Below, piece after piece: positions 1-6,781 of a DNA stretch of 8,310 nucleotides. Below the pieces are notes generated by a model. The model ran no database searches, was not told where the DNA came from, and saw only the letters and a program-made list of their open reading frames with translations. Positions within the stretch are counted from its first letter, which is position 1; each line of letters opens with the position of its first letter. Position numbers and translations under genes: made by a program. The stretch spans positions 1 to 8,310 of the forward strand of contig AWGX01000739.1 in NCBI GenBank assembly GCA_000495415.1, in the 5' to 3' direction. The DNA is from Smithella sp. ME-1 (GTDB taxonomy: Bacteria; Desulfobacterota; Syntrophia; Syntrophales; Smithellaceae).

Positions 1-31
1 ACTCCAATATTGATTTTATTCTACCACGGAT
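1..31 (+). repeat. Left copy of terminal inverted repeat
   Basis: The first 31 bases are the reverse complement of the last 31 bases of the window with one mismatch (base 25, C here, T in the other copy read on the minus strand). This copy lies inside the PHP-domain gene and encodes the conserved SNIDFILPR stretch, so it is very likely authentic genome sequence. Similarity ends after base 31. No transposase, recombinase or replication gene lies in the window, so I do not call it a mobile-element end. Assembly artefact and short inverted duplication are both possible. Confidence 0.9.
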
Positions 32-533
32 TATTAAAGTCTGTTCCAAGATAACGGAAAAAGGGAATATTAATGCTCTTCCCGGCATTGAGATTACACA
101 TGTTGATCCTCGTGATATTTCTAAGCTTGCTGATGATGCGAGGAAATTAGGAGCAAAGATAGTCGTTGTGCATGGAGAAACAATTGTTGAACCTGTTCCT
201 CCCGGAACAAATCTTGCAGCTTTGAAATCAGCGATAGATATTTTAGCCCATCCAGGACTTTTGACTGAAGAAGAAGCGCGTCTGGCAGAGGAAAGAGGAA
301 TTTATTTGGAGATTACAACACGCAAGGGTCATAGCCTGAGTAACGGGCATGTTGTACAGATAGCCAGAAAATTTAAGGCTAATCTGGTTTTTAATAATGA
401 TGCCCATGTCCCTGCCGATTTTGTGAGCAGTAAGATGGCTGCAAAGGTCGCCAGAGGTGCGGGATTAAACGATGATGAAATATCCATCATGTTTGAAAAT
501 TCCAAAAGAATAGTACAAAAGGTGAGTGTATGA
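3..533 (+). CDS. PHP-domain phosphoesterase, histidinol-phosphatase family (5' truncated)
   Basis: The reading frame is open from base 3 to a TGA at 531-533, giving 176 residues with no start codon inside the window. The N-terminus, including the HxH metal-binding motif usual for PHP proteins, lies off the left edge; perhaps 30-40 residues are missing. Visible PHP motifs are PGIE (Glu30), VVHGE (His57), the ILAHPG strand (His83), and NNDAH (Asp133, His135), all likely metal ligands. PHP enzymes are metal-dependent phosphoesterases. This subgroup is often named histidinol phosphatase, but no histidine-biosynthesis gene is nearby. Its stop overlaps the next gene's ATG (ATGA), so it is probably the first visible member of the envelope-type operon. 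I infer that it may remove phosphate from a sugar or lipid intermediate. The family call is firm; the substrate is unknown. Confidence 0.9.
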   Translation, partial: SNIDFILPRIIKVCSKITEKGNINALPGIEITHVDPRDISKLADDARKLGAKIVVVHGETIVEPVPPGTNLAALKSAIDILAHPGLLTEEEARLAEERGIYLEITTRKGHSLSNGHVVQIARKFKANLVFNNDAHVPADFVSSKMAAKVARGAGLNDDEISIMFENSKRIVQKVSV

Positions 534-1795
534 AAAAATCTTCTGATTCAAAACCGCTGAAAATTTGTTTGTTAACGTATCGGGGCAACCCTAACTGCGG
601 CGGACAAGGTGTTTATATTAAACATTTAAGTAAAGCGCTAAGCGATCTCGGCCATGAGGTTGATGTATTGTCAGGGCAACCTTATCCACACCTTGATTCC
701 AAAGTACGTCTGCATGAGCTTCCGAGTCTCGATCTTTATAATCCGGAACATTCATTTCGTCCGCGCAAAATGAGCGCTCTTCTCGCCGACCCTTTGAATA
801 TGTATGAATATTTGACCATGTGCTATGGTATGTTTCCTGAACCATTCACTTTCGGTGTGAGAGCTTATCGTTATTTGCAGAAGAGTAAAGTGAATTATGA
901 CATTGTTCATGATAATCAGTGTCTGGCTTATGGCATAGGAAAAATAGCTCAAAAAGTTATGCCCACAATAGCAACTATTCATCATCCCATGACCTATGAT
1001 AAGCAAGAATATCTCAGAACCGCCAGAACAAATTTAAAGAAGCGGCGGGTTAATCGCTGGTTTACTTTTATTGAAATGCAGAAAAAAGTAGCCCGGCAAT
1101 TATCACATATTGTGACTGTGTCAGAATGTTCTAAAATAGATATAGCCAGGGAGTTTTCGATAAACTTGTCCAAGTTTCGTGTTGTACCTAATGGTGTTGA
1201 CAACGAATTCTTTTACCCTGTTCAGAATGATTCAAGACCGGATAATTCCATTATCGTAACAAACAGCTCGGATACACCTTTAAAGGGTTTAAGGTATTTG
1301 CTCGAAGCTGTAGCGCAGATAAGAAAAAAACAATCAGTAAAATTGACAGTTATTGGTGAACCTAAGAAAGATGGATCGATTGTAAAACTTGTGGCCGAAC
1401 TGGGAATCGGCGACATTGTTAACTTCACCGGTCGCATAAAAAATGAGGAATTTGCCGATTACTATTCAAACGCTACTATCGCCGTCGTTCCTTCCATATA
1501 TGAAGGTTTCGGTTTGCCGGCGGCGGAAGCAATGGCCTGTGGCGTGCCTCTCATCAGCACCAGCGGAGGCGCATTACCGGAGGTTGTCGGAAATGCCGGT
1601 TTAATTGTTCCTCCGTCCGATGCCGATGCTCTGGCCAAAGAAATAGTGTTTTTGTTTAATAATCCGGAGCAAAGAAAAAAAATGGGACAGGCAGGAATAG
1701 AACGCGTAAATTCTATTTTTAATTGGTCTGTGGCGGCTAAGGAAATGGTTAATATATACAGGGAGACAATTGATGGTTACCGTAGAATTTCCTGA
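530..1795 (+). CDS. Glycosyltransferase family 4 (GT-B fold)
   Basis: This 421-residue protein has the usual GT4 length. It probably moves a sugar from a nucleotide-sugar donor, retaining the anomeric configuration, at the cytoplasmic face of the membrane. The N-terminal Rossmann half has the acceptor-side loop NCGGQGVY (22-29) and LSDLGHEVDVL (38-48). The C-terminal donor half begins near VVPNGVD (218-224), has the PLKGLRYLLEA strand (250-260), and carries the diagnostic EX7E motif, Glu325 to Glu333, followed by AMACGVPLISTSGGALPEV. No signal peptide or membrane span is obvious. The ATG at 530 overlaps the stop of the PHP gene by 4 bp, which points to translational coupling, and the 3' end overlaps the methyltransferase by 23 bp. 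The sugar and acceptor cannot be assigned; the surrounding genes suggest an envelope glycolipid or polysaccharide. Confidence 0.93.
   Translation: MKKSSDSKPLKICLLTYRGNPNCGGQGVYIKHLSKALSDLGHEVDVLSGQPYPHLDSKVRLHELPSLDLYNPEHSFRPRKMSALLADPLNMYEYLTMCYGMFPEPFTFGVRAYRYLQKSKVNYDIVHDNQCLAYGIGKIAQKVMPTIATIHHPMTYDKQEYLRTARTNLKKRRVNRWFTFIEMQKKVARQLSHIVTVSECSKIDIAREFSINLSKFRVVPNGVDNEFFYPVQNDSRPDNSIIVTNSSDTPLKGLRYLLEAVAQIRKKQSVKLTVIGEPKKDGSIVKLVAELGIGDIVNFTGRIKNEEFADYYSNATIAVVPSIYEGFGLPAAEAMACGVPLISTSGGALPEVVGNAGLIVPPSDADALAKEIVFLFNNPEQRKKMGQAGIERVNSIFNWSVAAKEMVNIYRETIDGYRRIS
1761..1766 (+). promoter_or_regulatory. Ribosome binding site that fixes the methyltransferase start
   Basis: GGGAGA sits six bases before the ATG at 1773. 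It lies inside the 3' end of the glycosyltransferase gene. An in-frame TTG immediately upstream (1770) would leave only three bases of spacing, so the ATG is the better start. Confidence 0.65.
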
Positions 1796-2474
1796 GTTGG
1801 GATTAAAACCTGAAGGGGTTGTTTTGGATGCAGGCTGCGGACTGGGAAGACACTTGCGTTTCCTGGCAAAGCAACCGAAGCTGAGAATAGTCGGAATAGA
1901 TAAAAATACAGGGGCATTACGGGAGGCTTTAACTTCACTGGAAAATATGCCCGACGCTTTATCGAAAGATTTCCTGGTGTCCGAAGCAGATATTAACAGA
2001 CTGCCGTTTGCGGATAAGTCATTTGATTGTGTAATCTGTTCGGAAGTTTTGGAACACATTCCCGATCATGAAGCAGCAATAAAGGAATTGATCAGGATAT
2101 TAAAACCAGATGGCACTTTTGTGGTTAGTGTGCCGCGGTATTATTCGGAAAAAATCTGCTGGGTGGTTTCACATGATTATTGCCATTCTGAAGGCGGTCA
2201 CATTCGAATATACAGAAAAAAAGATCTCCAGAAAATGTTGATGAAAGAAGGATTTAAATGCTGGAAAATAAATTATAAACACGCGCTGCACATGCCTTAC
2301 TGGTGGCTTAAATGTATTGTTGGCCTGAAAAATGAAGAAAATTTTATGGTTAAATATTACAAGAAATTCCTGGAATGGGACATGATGAAAAACGTCTGGT
2401 TGATTCGGCTGTTGGAAGAATTCTTAAATCCGATTATAGGTAAAAGCATAGTATATTATTTTAAAAGAGGATAA
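1773..2474 (+). CDS. Class I SAM-dependent methyltransferase (Methyltransf_11 type)
   Basis: This 233-residue protein starts at ATG 1773, chosen for the GGGAGA site six bases upstream. Motif I is VVLDAGCGLG (16-25), the SAM-binding glycine loop. GIDKN (41-45) is the acidic strand-2 end, EADINRLPFADKSFD (71-85) is motif II-like, and CSEVLEHIPD (89-98) followed by ILKPDGTFVVSVP (109-121) is the typical UbiE/BioC-like pattern. The C-terminal 100 residues are rich in Trp, Tyr, Lys and basic or aromatic patches (for example MPYWWLKCIVG), which could hold the acceptor or touch the membrane. It overlaps the glycosyltransferase by 23 bp and ends 3 bp before the toroid gene, so the three proteins are probably made together. 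It likely methylates O, N or C on the shared pathway intermediate; the substrate is not readable. Confidence 0.9.
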   Translation: MVTVEFPELGLKPEGVVLDAGCGLGRHLRFLAKQPKLRIVGIDKNTGALREALTSLENMPDALSKDFLVSEADINRLPFADKSFDCVICSEVLEHIPDHEAAIKELIRILKPDGTFVVSVPRYYSEKICWVVSHDYCHSEGGHIRIYRKKDLQKMLMKEGFKCWKINYKHALHMPYWWLKCIVGLKNEENFMVKYYKKFLEWDMMKNVWLIRLLEEFLNPIIGKSIVYYFKRG

Positions 2475-2477
2475 TTA

Positions 2478-3509
2478 ATGGAACTAAAACTTTCCATAAG
2501 TGAAGATTTAACCCCGGTATCGTTGGAAAAGATAGCTGCTTTTATTGCTTCAATTCAAAAAGAAAATGGTGAAATACCCTGGTCGGTTGGCGGAAAAACG
2601 GATCCGTGGGATCATGTGGAGAGCGCAATGGGTTTGAGTGTCGGCGGTTTTTATGAAGAAGCACGACAAGCGTATGAGTGGCTTGCCAACGCTCAACTTT
2701 CCGATGGCAGTTGGTGGTCGGAAATTCTTGATGGGAAGATTATCAATTCGACAAAAGAATCTAATTTTTCTTCTTATGTCGCTGTTGGTGTGTTTCACTA
2801 TTATCTGATTACACGTGATATAAAGTTTTTGAAAATGATGTGGCCTACAGTCTCGCAGGGCATTCAGTATGCAATCAATCTGCAGGCGCCTAATGGTGAG
2901 ATATACTGGGCAAAGAATAAGAACGGCGCGATTGATAAAATGGCCCTACTGACAGGTTCCAGCTCGGTCTACATGAGTATTAAATGCGCTCTGGCCATTG
3001 CCGGAATCCTCGGGAAGAAACGTCCGCGCTGGCAGAAAGCCATGGCTCCCCTGGGTGTAGCCATAAAAGACAGGCCGGATTCGTTTAACATGATTAAGTC
3101 ACGGTATTCGATGGACTGGTATTATCCGATTTTGTGCGGAGCCATAACCGGCGAAGAAGCAAAGAGGCGTATAGCGCATTTGTGGGAAAAATTTGTCGTT
3201 CCCGAATGGGGGGTGCGCTGCGTTAGTGACCGGCCTTGGGTTACAATGGCAGAAACAGCAGAATTTATTTTAACTCTGGCGGCCATTGAAGATAATTCCC
3301 GCGCAAAAATGATACTTAGTTGGCTAACTGATAAAAGATTTTCCGATGGTTCTTTCTGGATGGGAGTTACTTTTCCTGACGGAGTCATCTGGCCGGAAGA
3401 AAAAACAGGTTGGACAGCGGCAGCAGTAATGCTGGCTTGGGATGCTTTGAATGAAATAACACCGGCGGGAAAACTTTTTAATCATAAATTTTGGGCTTCA
3501 ATGAAATAA
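2478..3509 (+). CDS. Prenyltransferase/squalene-cyclase superfamily alpha/alpha-toroid protein
   Basis: This 343-residue protein has ATG 2478 seven bases after an AAAGAGG site. It contains repeated QW-like motifs typical of alpha/alpha-barrel terpenoid-cyclase and prenyltransferase folds: Q27..NGEIPW35, Q73LSDGSW79, Q136..NGEIYW144 and FSDGSFW (288-294), with a further TGWTAAAVMLAW near the end. It is about half the length of a squalene-hopene cyclase, and the DxDD protonation motif of class II cyclases is not visible. Acidic positions that could matter are the DPWDHVE cluster (Asp42, Asp45, His46, Glu48) and the similar DRPWVTMAETAEF (251-263). No signal peptide is seen. Databases often label such proteins prenyltransferase, but activity is unproven; a polyprenyl- or glycan-binding role, or a glucoamylase-like six-hairpin enzyme, is equally possible. 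Position between methyl- and acyltransferase genes implies a role in the same pathway. Confidence 0.75.
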   Translation: MELKLSISEDLTPVSLEKIAAFIASIQKENGEIPWSVGGKTDPWDHVESAMGLSVGGFYEEARQAYEWLANAQLSDGSWWSEILDGKIINSTKESNFSSYVAVGVFHYYLITRDIKFLKMMWPTVSQGIQYAINLQAPNGEIYWAKNKNGAIDKMALLTGSSSVYMSIKCALAIAGILGKKRPRWQKAMAPLGVAIKDRPDSFNMIKSRYSMDWYYPILCGAITGEEAKRRIAHLWEKFVVPEWGVRCVSDRPWVTMAETAEFILTLAAIEDNSRAKMILSWLTDKRFSDGSFWMGVTFPDGVIWPEEKTGWTAAAVMLAWDALNEITPAGKLFNHKFWASMK

Positions 3510-3544
3510 GTGAAAATTCAATTATAGAAGCTGTTTTTTGTTTT
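3495..3544 (+). terminator. Weak hairpin with T-rich tail at the end of the toroid gene
   Basis: GCTTC (3495-3499) can pair with GAAGC (3527-3531). Weaker interior pairing joins AATGAA (3500-3505) and TTCAATT (3517-3523), and a T-rich run follows (3532-3544). The stem starts inside the last codons of the toroid gene. The pairing is bulged and AT-rich, so it may only attenuate transcription into the downstream pair, or do nothing. Confidence 0.25.
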
Positions 3545-3615
3545 CGATTCCGATCAATCTTTGTGATTAAGATAAAAGTCGCTTTAGCAAAATCCACTTA
3601 AAAAAAGGAAGAACA
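3510..3615. other. 106-bp gap between operon halves
   Basis: This is the only sizeable gap in the plus-strand gene run. Apart from the weak hairpin/T-rich tail at its left end and the ribosome binding site at its right end, I see no small gene, riboswitch-like fold or convincing sigma-70 promoter. Whether the last two plus-strand genes form a separate transcript cannot be decided by eye. Confidence 0.5.
3605..3611 (+). promoter_or_regulatory. Ribosome binding site supporting a TTG start
   Basis: AAGGAAG lies a few bases before TTG 3616 (the AAGGA core has six-base spacing). The next in-frame ATG is about 40 residues into the protein and would remove sequence that looks like a real N-terminal region, so the TTG start is preferred. 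Confidence 0.65.
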
Positions 3616-4338
3616 TTGAGAAAAGATCATCGTCCATATTACCTTAAACGTTTTTACAATAAGTATCAAAAATGGTACGCAGACCATTTTCTTGCTCCTC
3701 AATTCGAATATTTCGGCCGTGGACTGGTTTTTATGAAACCGCAGCATGTGGAAGTTTTCGGCGGACCTGTTTACCTCGGAGATTATTCAACAATCATTGC
3801 CACACCGGATAGAAAAGTAAGATTTGCTGTCTGGCCTGTTTGGTTGGGCAAGGGAAAAATTGAAGTGGGCAAATGTTGTCTTATCTGTCCGGGAACAAGA
3901 ATAATGTCTGCTACATCTATAACCATGGGTGACGGCTGCATGACGGCTCAAAATGTCAGTATTTCCGATGCCGACTGGCATGATATTTATGACCGTAGTA
4001 TGCCGATAGGCAAAACGCAGGCTGTCACAATCGGCAATAATGTCTGGCTGGGAGACAGTGTAATAGTAGGCAAGGGAGTGACGATAGGCGATAATGCCGT
4101 TATCGGCGCCGGTTCCATAGTAGTGAAAGATATTCCGGCAAATGCAATTGCCGTCGGTAATCCGGCAACGGTCATAAGATATCTCGATCCGGATATACCT
4201 ATGAAGACGAGAACGGATTGGCTTGCTAATCCGGCAAAACTGGCTTCGGATTTTGAATTAATTGATCGAGCGTTGATGAAAGGCAACTCTTTGGCGGGTT
4301 GGTTCAGATCATTGCTCTTTCCACGCAGAGGAGATTAA
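3616..4338 (+). CDS. Left-handed beta-helix (hexapeptide-repeat) acyltransferase
   Basis: This 240-residue protein uses a TTG start, backed by AAGGAAG just upstream. Isoleucine-patch hexapeptide turns run from about residue 81 to 170, for example VTIGNNVWLGDSVIVGKGV (137-155) and VTIGDNAVIGAGSIVVKDI (155-173), ending in the family signature AVGNPATVIR (179-188). These form the LbH trimer of the maltose/galactoside O-acetyltransferase group. His122 in DADWHDIYDR is placed like the catalytic His of that group. The acyl donor is probably acetyl- or another acyl-CoA, and the acceptor is a sugar or glycolipid hydroxyl. The N-terminal 80 residues are basic/aromatic and the tail (225-240) has a hydrophobic, basic patch that might touch the membrane. 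It ends 3 bp before the radical SAM gene. O-acylation of the operon's product is an inference. Confidence 0.88.
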   Translation: MRKDHRPYYLKRFYNKYQKWYADHFLAPQFEYFGRGLVFMKPQHVEVFGGPVYLGDYSTIIATPDRKVRFAVWPVWLGKGKIEVGKCCLICPGTRIMSATSITMGDGCMTAQNVSISDADWHDIYDRSMPIGKTQAVTIGNNVWLGDSVIVGKGVTIGDNAVIGAGSIVVKDIPANAIAVGNPATVIRYLDPDIPMKTRTDWLANPAKLASDFELIDRALMKGNSLAGWFRSLLFPRRGD

Positions 4339-4341
4339 GAA

Positions 4342-5913
4342 ATGCGCATTGCTATTATCGCTCCGCCTTATCCGCTGGAAGAAATGCCTTCTCCACCGCT
4401 GGGCGTTACTTATGTTGCCGCGGCGTTCGAGGCCGCCGGAGCGGAAGTTAAAATACTTGATTATATCGTTTGTGCCTACACTAAAGAAAATCTGGAAAAA
4501 CAACTGGAAGCTTTTCGGCCTGACGCTGTGGGTGCCACTTGTGTAACGATGAATTTCTATAAAGCTCAACAGATACTTCATGATGTAAAAAATTATAATC
4601 CGGAAATCATTACAATGATGGGCGGGCCTCATGTGTCTTTTACGGCCATGGATACTTTAAAAAATTATCCGGAAATAGATTTGATTGTGATTGGAGAAGG
4701 GGAGGACACAATTGCTGAACTGACTCCTGTACTGAAGCAAAAAAACAAGTGGCAAAATATCCGCGGAATCGCTTACCGCGACGGTGATGAAATAATCATT
4801 ACCGGTAAAAGAGATTTCATTACTGATATTGATAGAATCCCTTCACCATCACGGCATTTGCTTCCAGTTTCACGTTATCGCGCGTTAGGATTTCCTGTAA
4901 GTCTAATAACCGGTCGGGGTTGTCCGTATTCCTGTATATTTTGTCTGGGACGCAAAATGGTCGGTTCCAAAGTTCGTAGAAGAAAGCCTAAACTTGTTCT
5001 GGATGAAATAGAAACAATAATCGGTTACGGCTTTGATCGCATTAATATAGCGGATGATCTTTTTACTTCCGATAAAGAACGGGTCAAGGAGATCTGCACA
5101 GGAATAAAAGAGCGTTCCTTGAAGTTCGTTTGGAGCGCTTTTGCGCGTGTAGATACGGTGAACCCGGAAGTATTCGATCTCATGGCTCAGGCCGGCTGCG
5201 ACAGTGTCAGTTTTGGGGTGGAAACGGGCAATCCGGAAATGCTCAAAAGAATAAAAAAGGGAATAAATCTGGAACAAGTCTATTCAGCCGTGAAGATGTG
5301 CCAACAGGCGGGAATGATTGCCCACGCGTCGTTTATCATTGGTTTGCCGGGAGAAACTAAAGACACTTTACGGGAATCAGACGATTTTGCGAAGAGCACG
5401 AAAGCTATTTACGGTTACCATTTTCTCGCGCCTTTCCCCGGTACGACAGTTCGGGAAAAAATTAAGGATTATGATCTGGAAATCATAACGGATGACTGGA
5501 ATCGTTACGATGCCAATGACGCCATTGTAAAGACTTCAGCTTTGCTTCCGCAGGACATGCATGAATTCGGTGCCAGTTATGATGAAGAGATGGAAGCCGA
5601 CTGGAATAAAATTGTGCGTAAATATCATGAAGGAACCGCTGATCTGGAAGACAGTATGCGTGTTGAAGGTAACTGGCGAATGAAGTTAACCTATCAAATT
5701 CTGAAAAGCGGTATTATTGAAAATAGCGGTTTTATCGAACCAGCTTTATTTAAAGGATCCAAGGACAAAGCGTTGCAGGAACTCTGCCGGAGAGTAAAAG
5801 AGTATACAGATGCCAATGAAAAGGTGGTTTATGATACTATCCGCGATTTTGCCGGTCGTGGTTATTTAAAGGCTGATATATCCGACAAGGGTTGTCAATG
5901 GTCCTGGTCTTAA
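4342..5913 (+). CDS. B12-binding-domain radical SAM protein
   Basis: This 523-residue protein has ATG 4342 eight bases after AGGAG. Residues 1-135 form a Rossmann-like cobalamin-binding-type domain with SPPLGVTYVAAAFEAAGAEVKILD (17-40), MMGGPHVSF (92-100) and DLIVIGEGEDTI (113-124). The DxHxxG motif that ligates cobalt in base-off proteins is not seen, as in many members of this superfamily. The radical SAM barrel starts at GRGCPYSCIFC, with the CX3CX2C cluster cysteines Cys194, Cys198 and Cys201. INIADDLF (235-242), VSFGVETGNPEMLKRIKKG (289-307) and FIIGLPGET (331-339) are typical barrel strands. A roughly 120-residue C-terminal extension has no function I recognise. It needs a [4Fe-4S] cluster and SAM, so it works anoxically. 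Possible chemistry includes methylation of an unactivated carbon, C-C bond formation or rearrangement on a lipid or sugar. It is the last gene of the plus-strand run. Confidence 0.9.
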   Translation: MRIAIIAPPYPLEEMPSPPLGVTYVAAAFEAAGAEVKILDYIVCAYTKENLEKQLEAFRPDAVGATCVTMNFYKAQQILHDVKNYNPEIITMMGGPHVSFTAMDTLKNYPEIDLIVIGEGEDTIAELTPVLKQKNKWQNIRGIAYRDGDEIIITGKRDFITDIDRIPSPSRHLLPVSRYRALGFPVSLITGRGCPYSCIFCLGRKMVGSKVRRRKPKLVLDEIETIIGYGFDRINIADDLFTSDKERVKEICTGIKERSLKFVWSAFARVDTVNPEVFDLMAQAGCDSVSFGVETGNPEMLKRIKKGINLEQVYSAVKMCQQAGMIAHASFIIGLPGETKDTLRESDDFAKSTKAIYGYHFLAPFPGTTVREKIKDYDLEIITDDWNRYDANDAIVKTSALLPQDMHEFGASYDEEMEADWNKIVRKYHEGTADLEDSMRVEGNWRMKLTYQILKSGIIENSGFIEPALFKGSKDKALQELCRRVKEYTDANEKVVYDTIRDFAGRGYLKADISDKGCQWSWS

Positions 5914-5922
5914 TATTGCATT

Positions 5923-5966
5923 AATACCATTTAAATCAAAGATAGCGCTTTGATTTAAATGGTATT
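5923..5966. terminator. Perfect 19-bp inverted repeat between convergent genes
   Basis: Bases 5923-5941 are perfectly complementary to 5948-5966, with a six-base loop. The hairpin is 10 bp after the radical SAM stop, and its right arm contains the stop and last codons of the minus-strand methyltransferase. The stem is AT-rich and neither side has a proper T-run, so it is not a textbook intrinsic terminator. It most likely acts as a two-way end signal or protects the 3' ends of both mRNAs. Confidence 0.6.
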
Positions 5967-6575
5967 GCGGATCAGTATTCCCAGCGATTCGCACATGGGC
6001 ATTTCTTCATAAAGTCCGGAAGATAATGCCTTTTGATAAACGAGATAGGGTGCCTGTCCGCCTTTGGCCGGATTCGGGAATATATCGTGGAATAAAAGAT
6101 ATCCGCCTGAAATTAGATTTTTTGCCCAAATGTTATAGTCACTTAAAACTGATTCATAAGCGTGGCTGCCATCAATAAAAATCAAACTAAGAGGTGTTTC
6201 CCACACGCGTCCTATTGTTTCAGATCGGCCTATAATAGGAATTACCGTATTTTCCAGGTCAAAATCAGCAATGGTTTTGCGAAAAAACTTTAACGTATCT
6301 ATCTTTCCTGTCTCTTTATCAAACAAATCGGAATCGAAGTATTCCTCACCTGGTTGCTGTTCTTCAGAACCACTGTGATGATCAATTGAAAAAAGAACTG
6401 TGCAATTTTTTTTACAAGCCGTGCCCAGATAAACGGACGATTTCCCGCAGTAACTGCCGATTTCCAGACAAGGACCATTTTTGCCTGCTTGCAGGGCCAG
6501 TTGATAAAGGCAATTTGCTTCGCGCTCATCCAGAAATCCTTTTACCTTCTCTATTTTTTCGTTGTTTATTATCAT
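5955..6575 (-). CDS. Class I SAM-dependent methyltransferase (Methyltransf_24 type)
   Basis: This 206-residue cytoplasmic protein has ATG at 6575-6573 a few bases after AGGGG on the minus strand. Motif I is CLEIGSYCGKSSVYL (36-50), FSIDHH (62-67) is the strand-2 acidic end, and LIFIDGSHAYESVLSDY (131-147) with GGYLLFHDIFP (157-167) is the Methyltransf_24 pattern; Asp135 and Asp164 resemble metal or substrate contacts of O-methyltransferases. This group is often found near glycan and cephalosporin hydroxylase-like genes, but the substrate is unknown. It is unrelated in detail to the plus-strand methyltransferase. It runs against the operon, shares the hairpin at its 3' end, and has its own promoter, so it is probably controlled separately. 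It could still act on the same product. Confidence 0.88.
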   Translation of the reverse strand: MIINNEKIEKVKGFLDEREANCLYQLALQAGKNGPCLEIGSYCGKSSVYLGTACKKNCTVLFSIDHHSGSEEQQPGEEYFDSDLFDKETGKIDTLKFFRKTIADFDLENTVIPIIGRSETIGRVWETPLSLIFIDGSHAYESVLSDYNIWAKNLISGGYLLFHDIFPNPAKGGQAPYLVYQKALSSGLYEEMPMCESLGILIRNTI

Positions 6576-6613
6576 TTTTAACCCCTGAAAATAATTTGTC
6601 TTACATAAACCTC

Positions 6614-6642
6614 ATTGTAGCAGAAATCAATTCCTGTAAAAA
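6614..6642 (-). promoter_or_regulatory. Sigma-70-like promoter with extended -10 for the Methyltransf_24 gene
   Basis: Read on the minus strand, TACAAT (6619-6614) is a five-of-six match to the -10 box, and TGC immediately precedes it (extended -10). T-rich -35-like sequence (TTTTAC/TTTTTA, 6642-6636) lies 16-17 bases upstream. The predicted 5' leader is about 30 bases. It is a sequence match only. Confidence 0.6.
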
Positions 6643-6667
6643 ACGTAAGAGAGTTTATGAAATCTAC

Positions 6668-6714
6668 AAATAGAAAAACAGGCAGGATTTTTAAAGAAAA
6701 TTCCCGCCTGTTTC
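6668..6714 (-). terminator. Intrinsic terminator of the TPR gene
   Basis: AAACAGGCAGGA (6676-6687) pairs with TCCCGCCTGTTT (6702-6713) with one A-C mismatch, and can extend inward through TTTT/AAAA with a one-base bulge. Read on the minus strand the stem is followed by TTTTTCTATTTG, a good U-tract. It lies about 70 bp after the TPR stop. The opposite strand has only a short T-run, so it acts mainly on the minus-strand transcript. Confidence 0.8.
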
Positions 6715-6781
6715 ATGTGCAGCTAGTAACGGTATCCTGATTTTTTAATTACTTCTTACGCAGTTTATTACTTATTACCGT

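Noticed and set aside
3..533. Histidine biosynthesis gene hisK
   Set aside because: The PHP family match is clear, but no other his gene is nearby and the operon is of a different kind, so I give no symbol.
1601..2059. Minus-strand open frame of about 150 codons opposite the GT4/methyltransferase junction
   Set aside because: It lies opposite two well-supported genes, resembles no family I know and has no upstream ribosome site.
2478..3509. Squalene-hopene or other class II terpene cyclase
   Set aside because: The protein is about half the needed length and no DxDD motif is visible; only the QW-like repeats agree.
3510..3615. Riboswitch or small RNA in the operon gap, for example a cobalamin element for the radical SAM gene
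   Set aside because: The gap is too short for a full cobalamin riboswitch and shows only weak 4-5 bp stems.
6386..6673. Plus-strand open frame of 95 codons across the start of the Methyltransf_24 gene
   Set aside because: Mostly antisense to a confident gene, with unusual Cys/Lys-rich composition and no supporting start signal.
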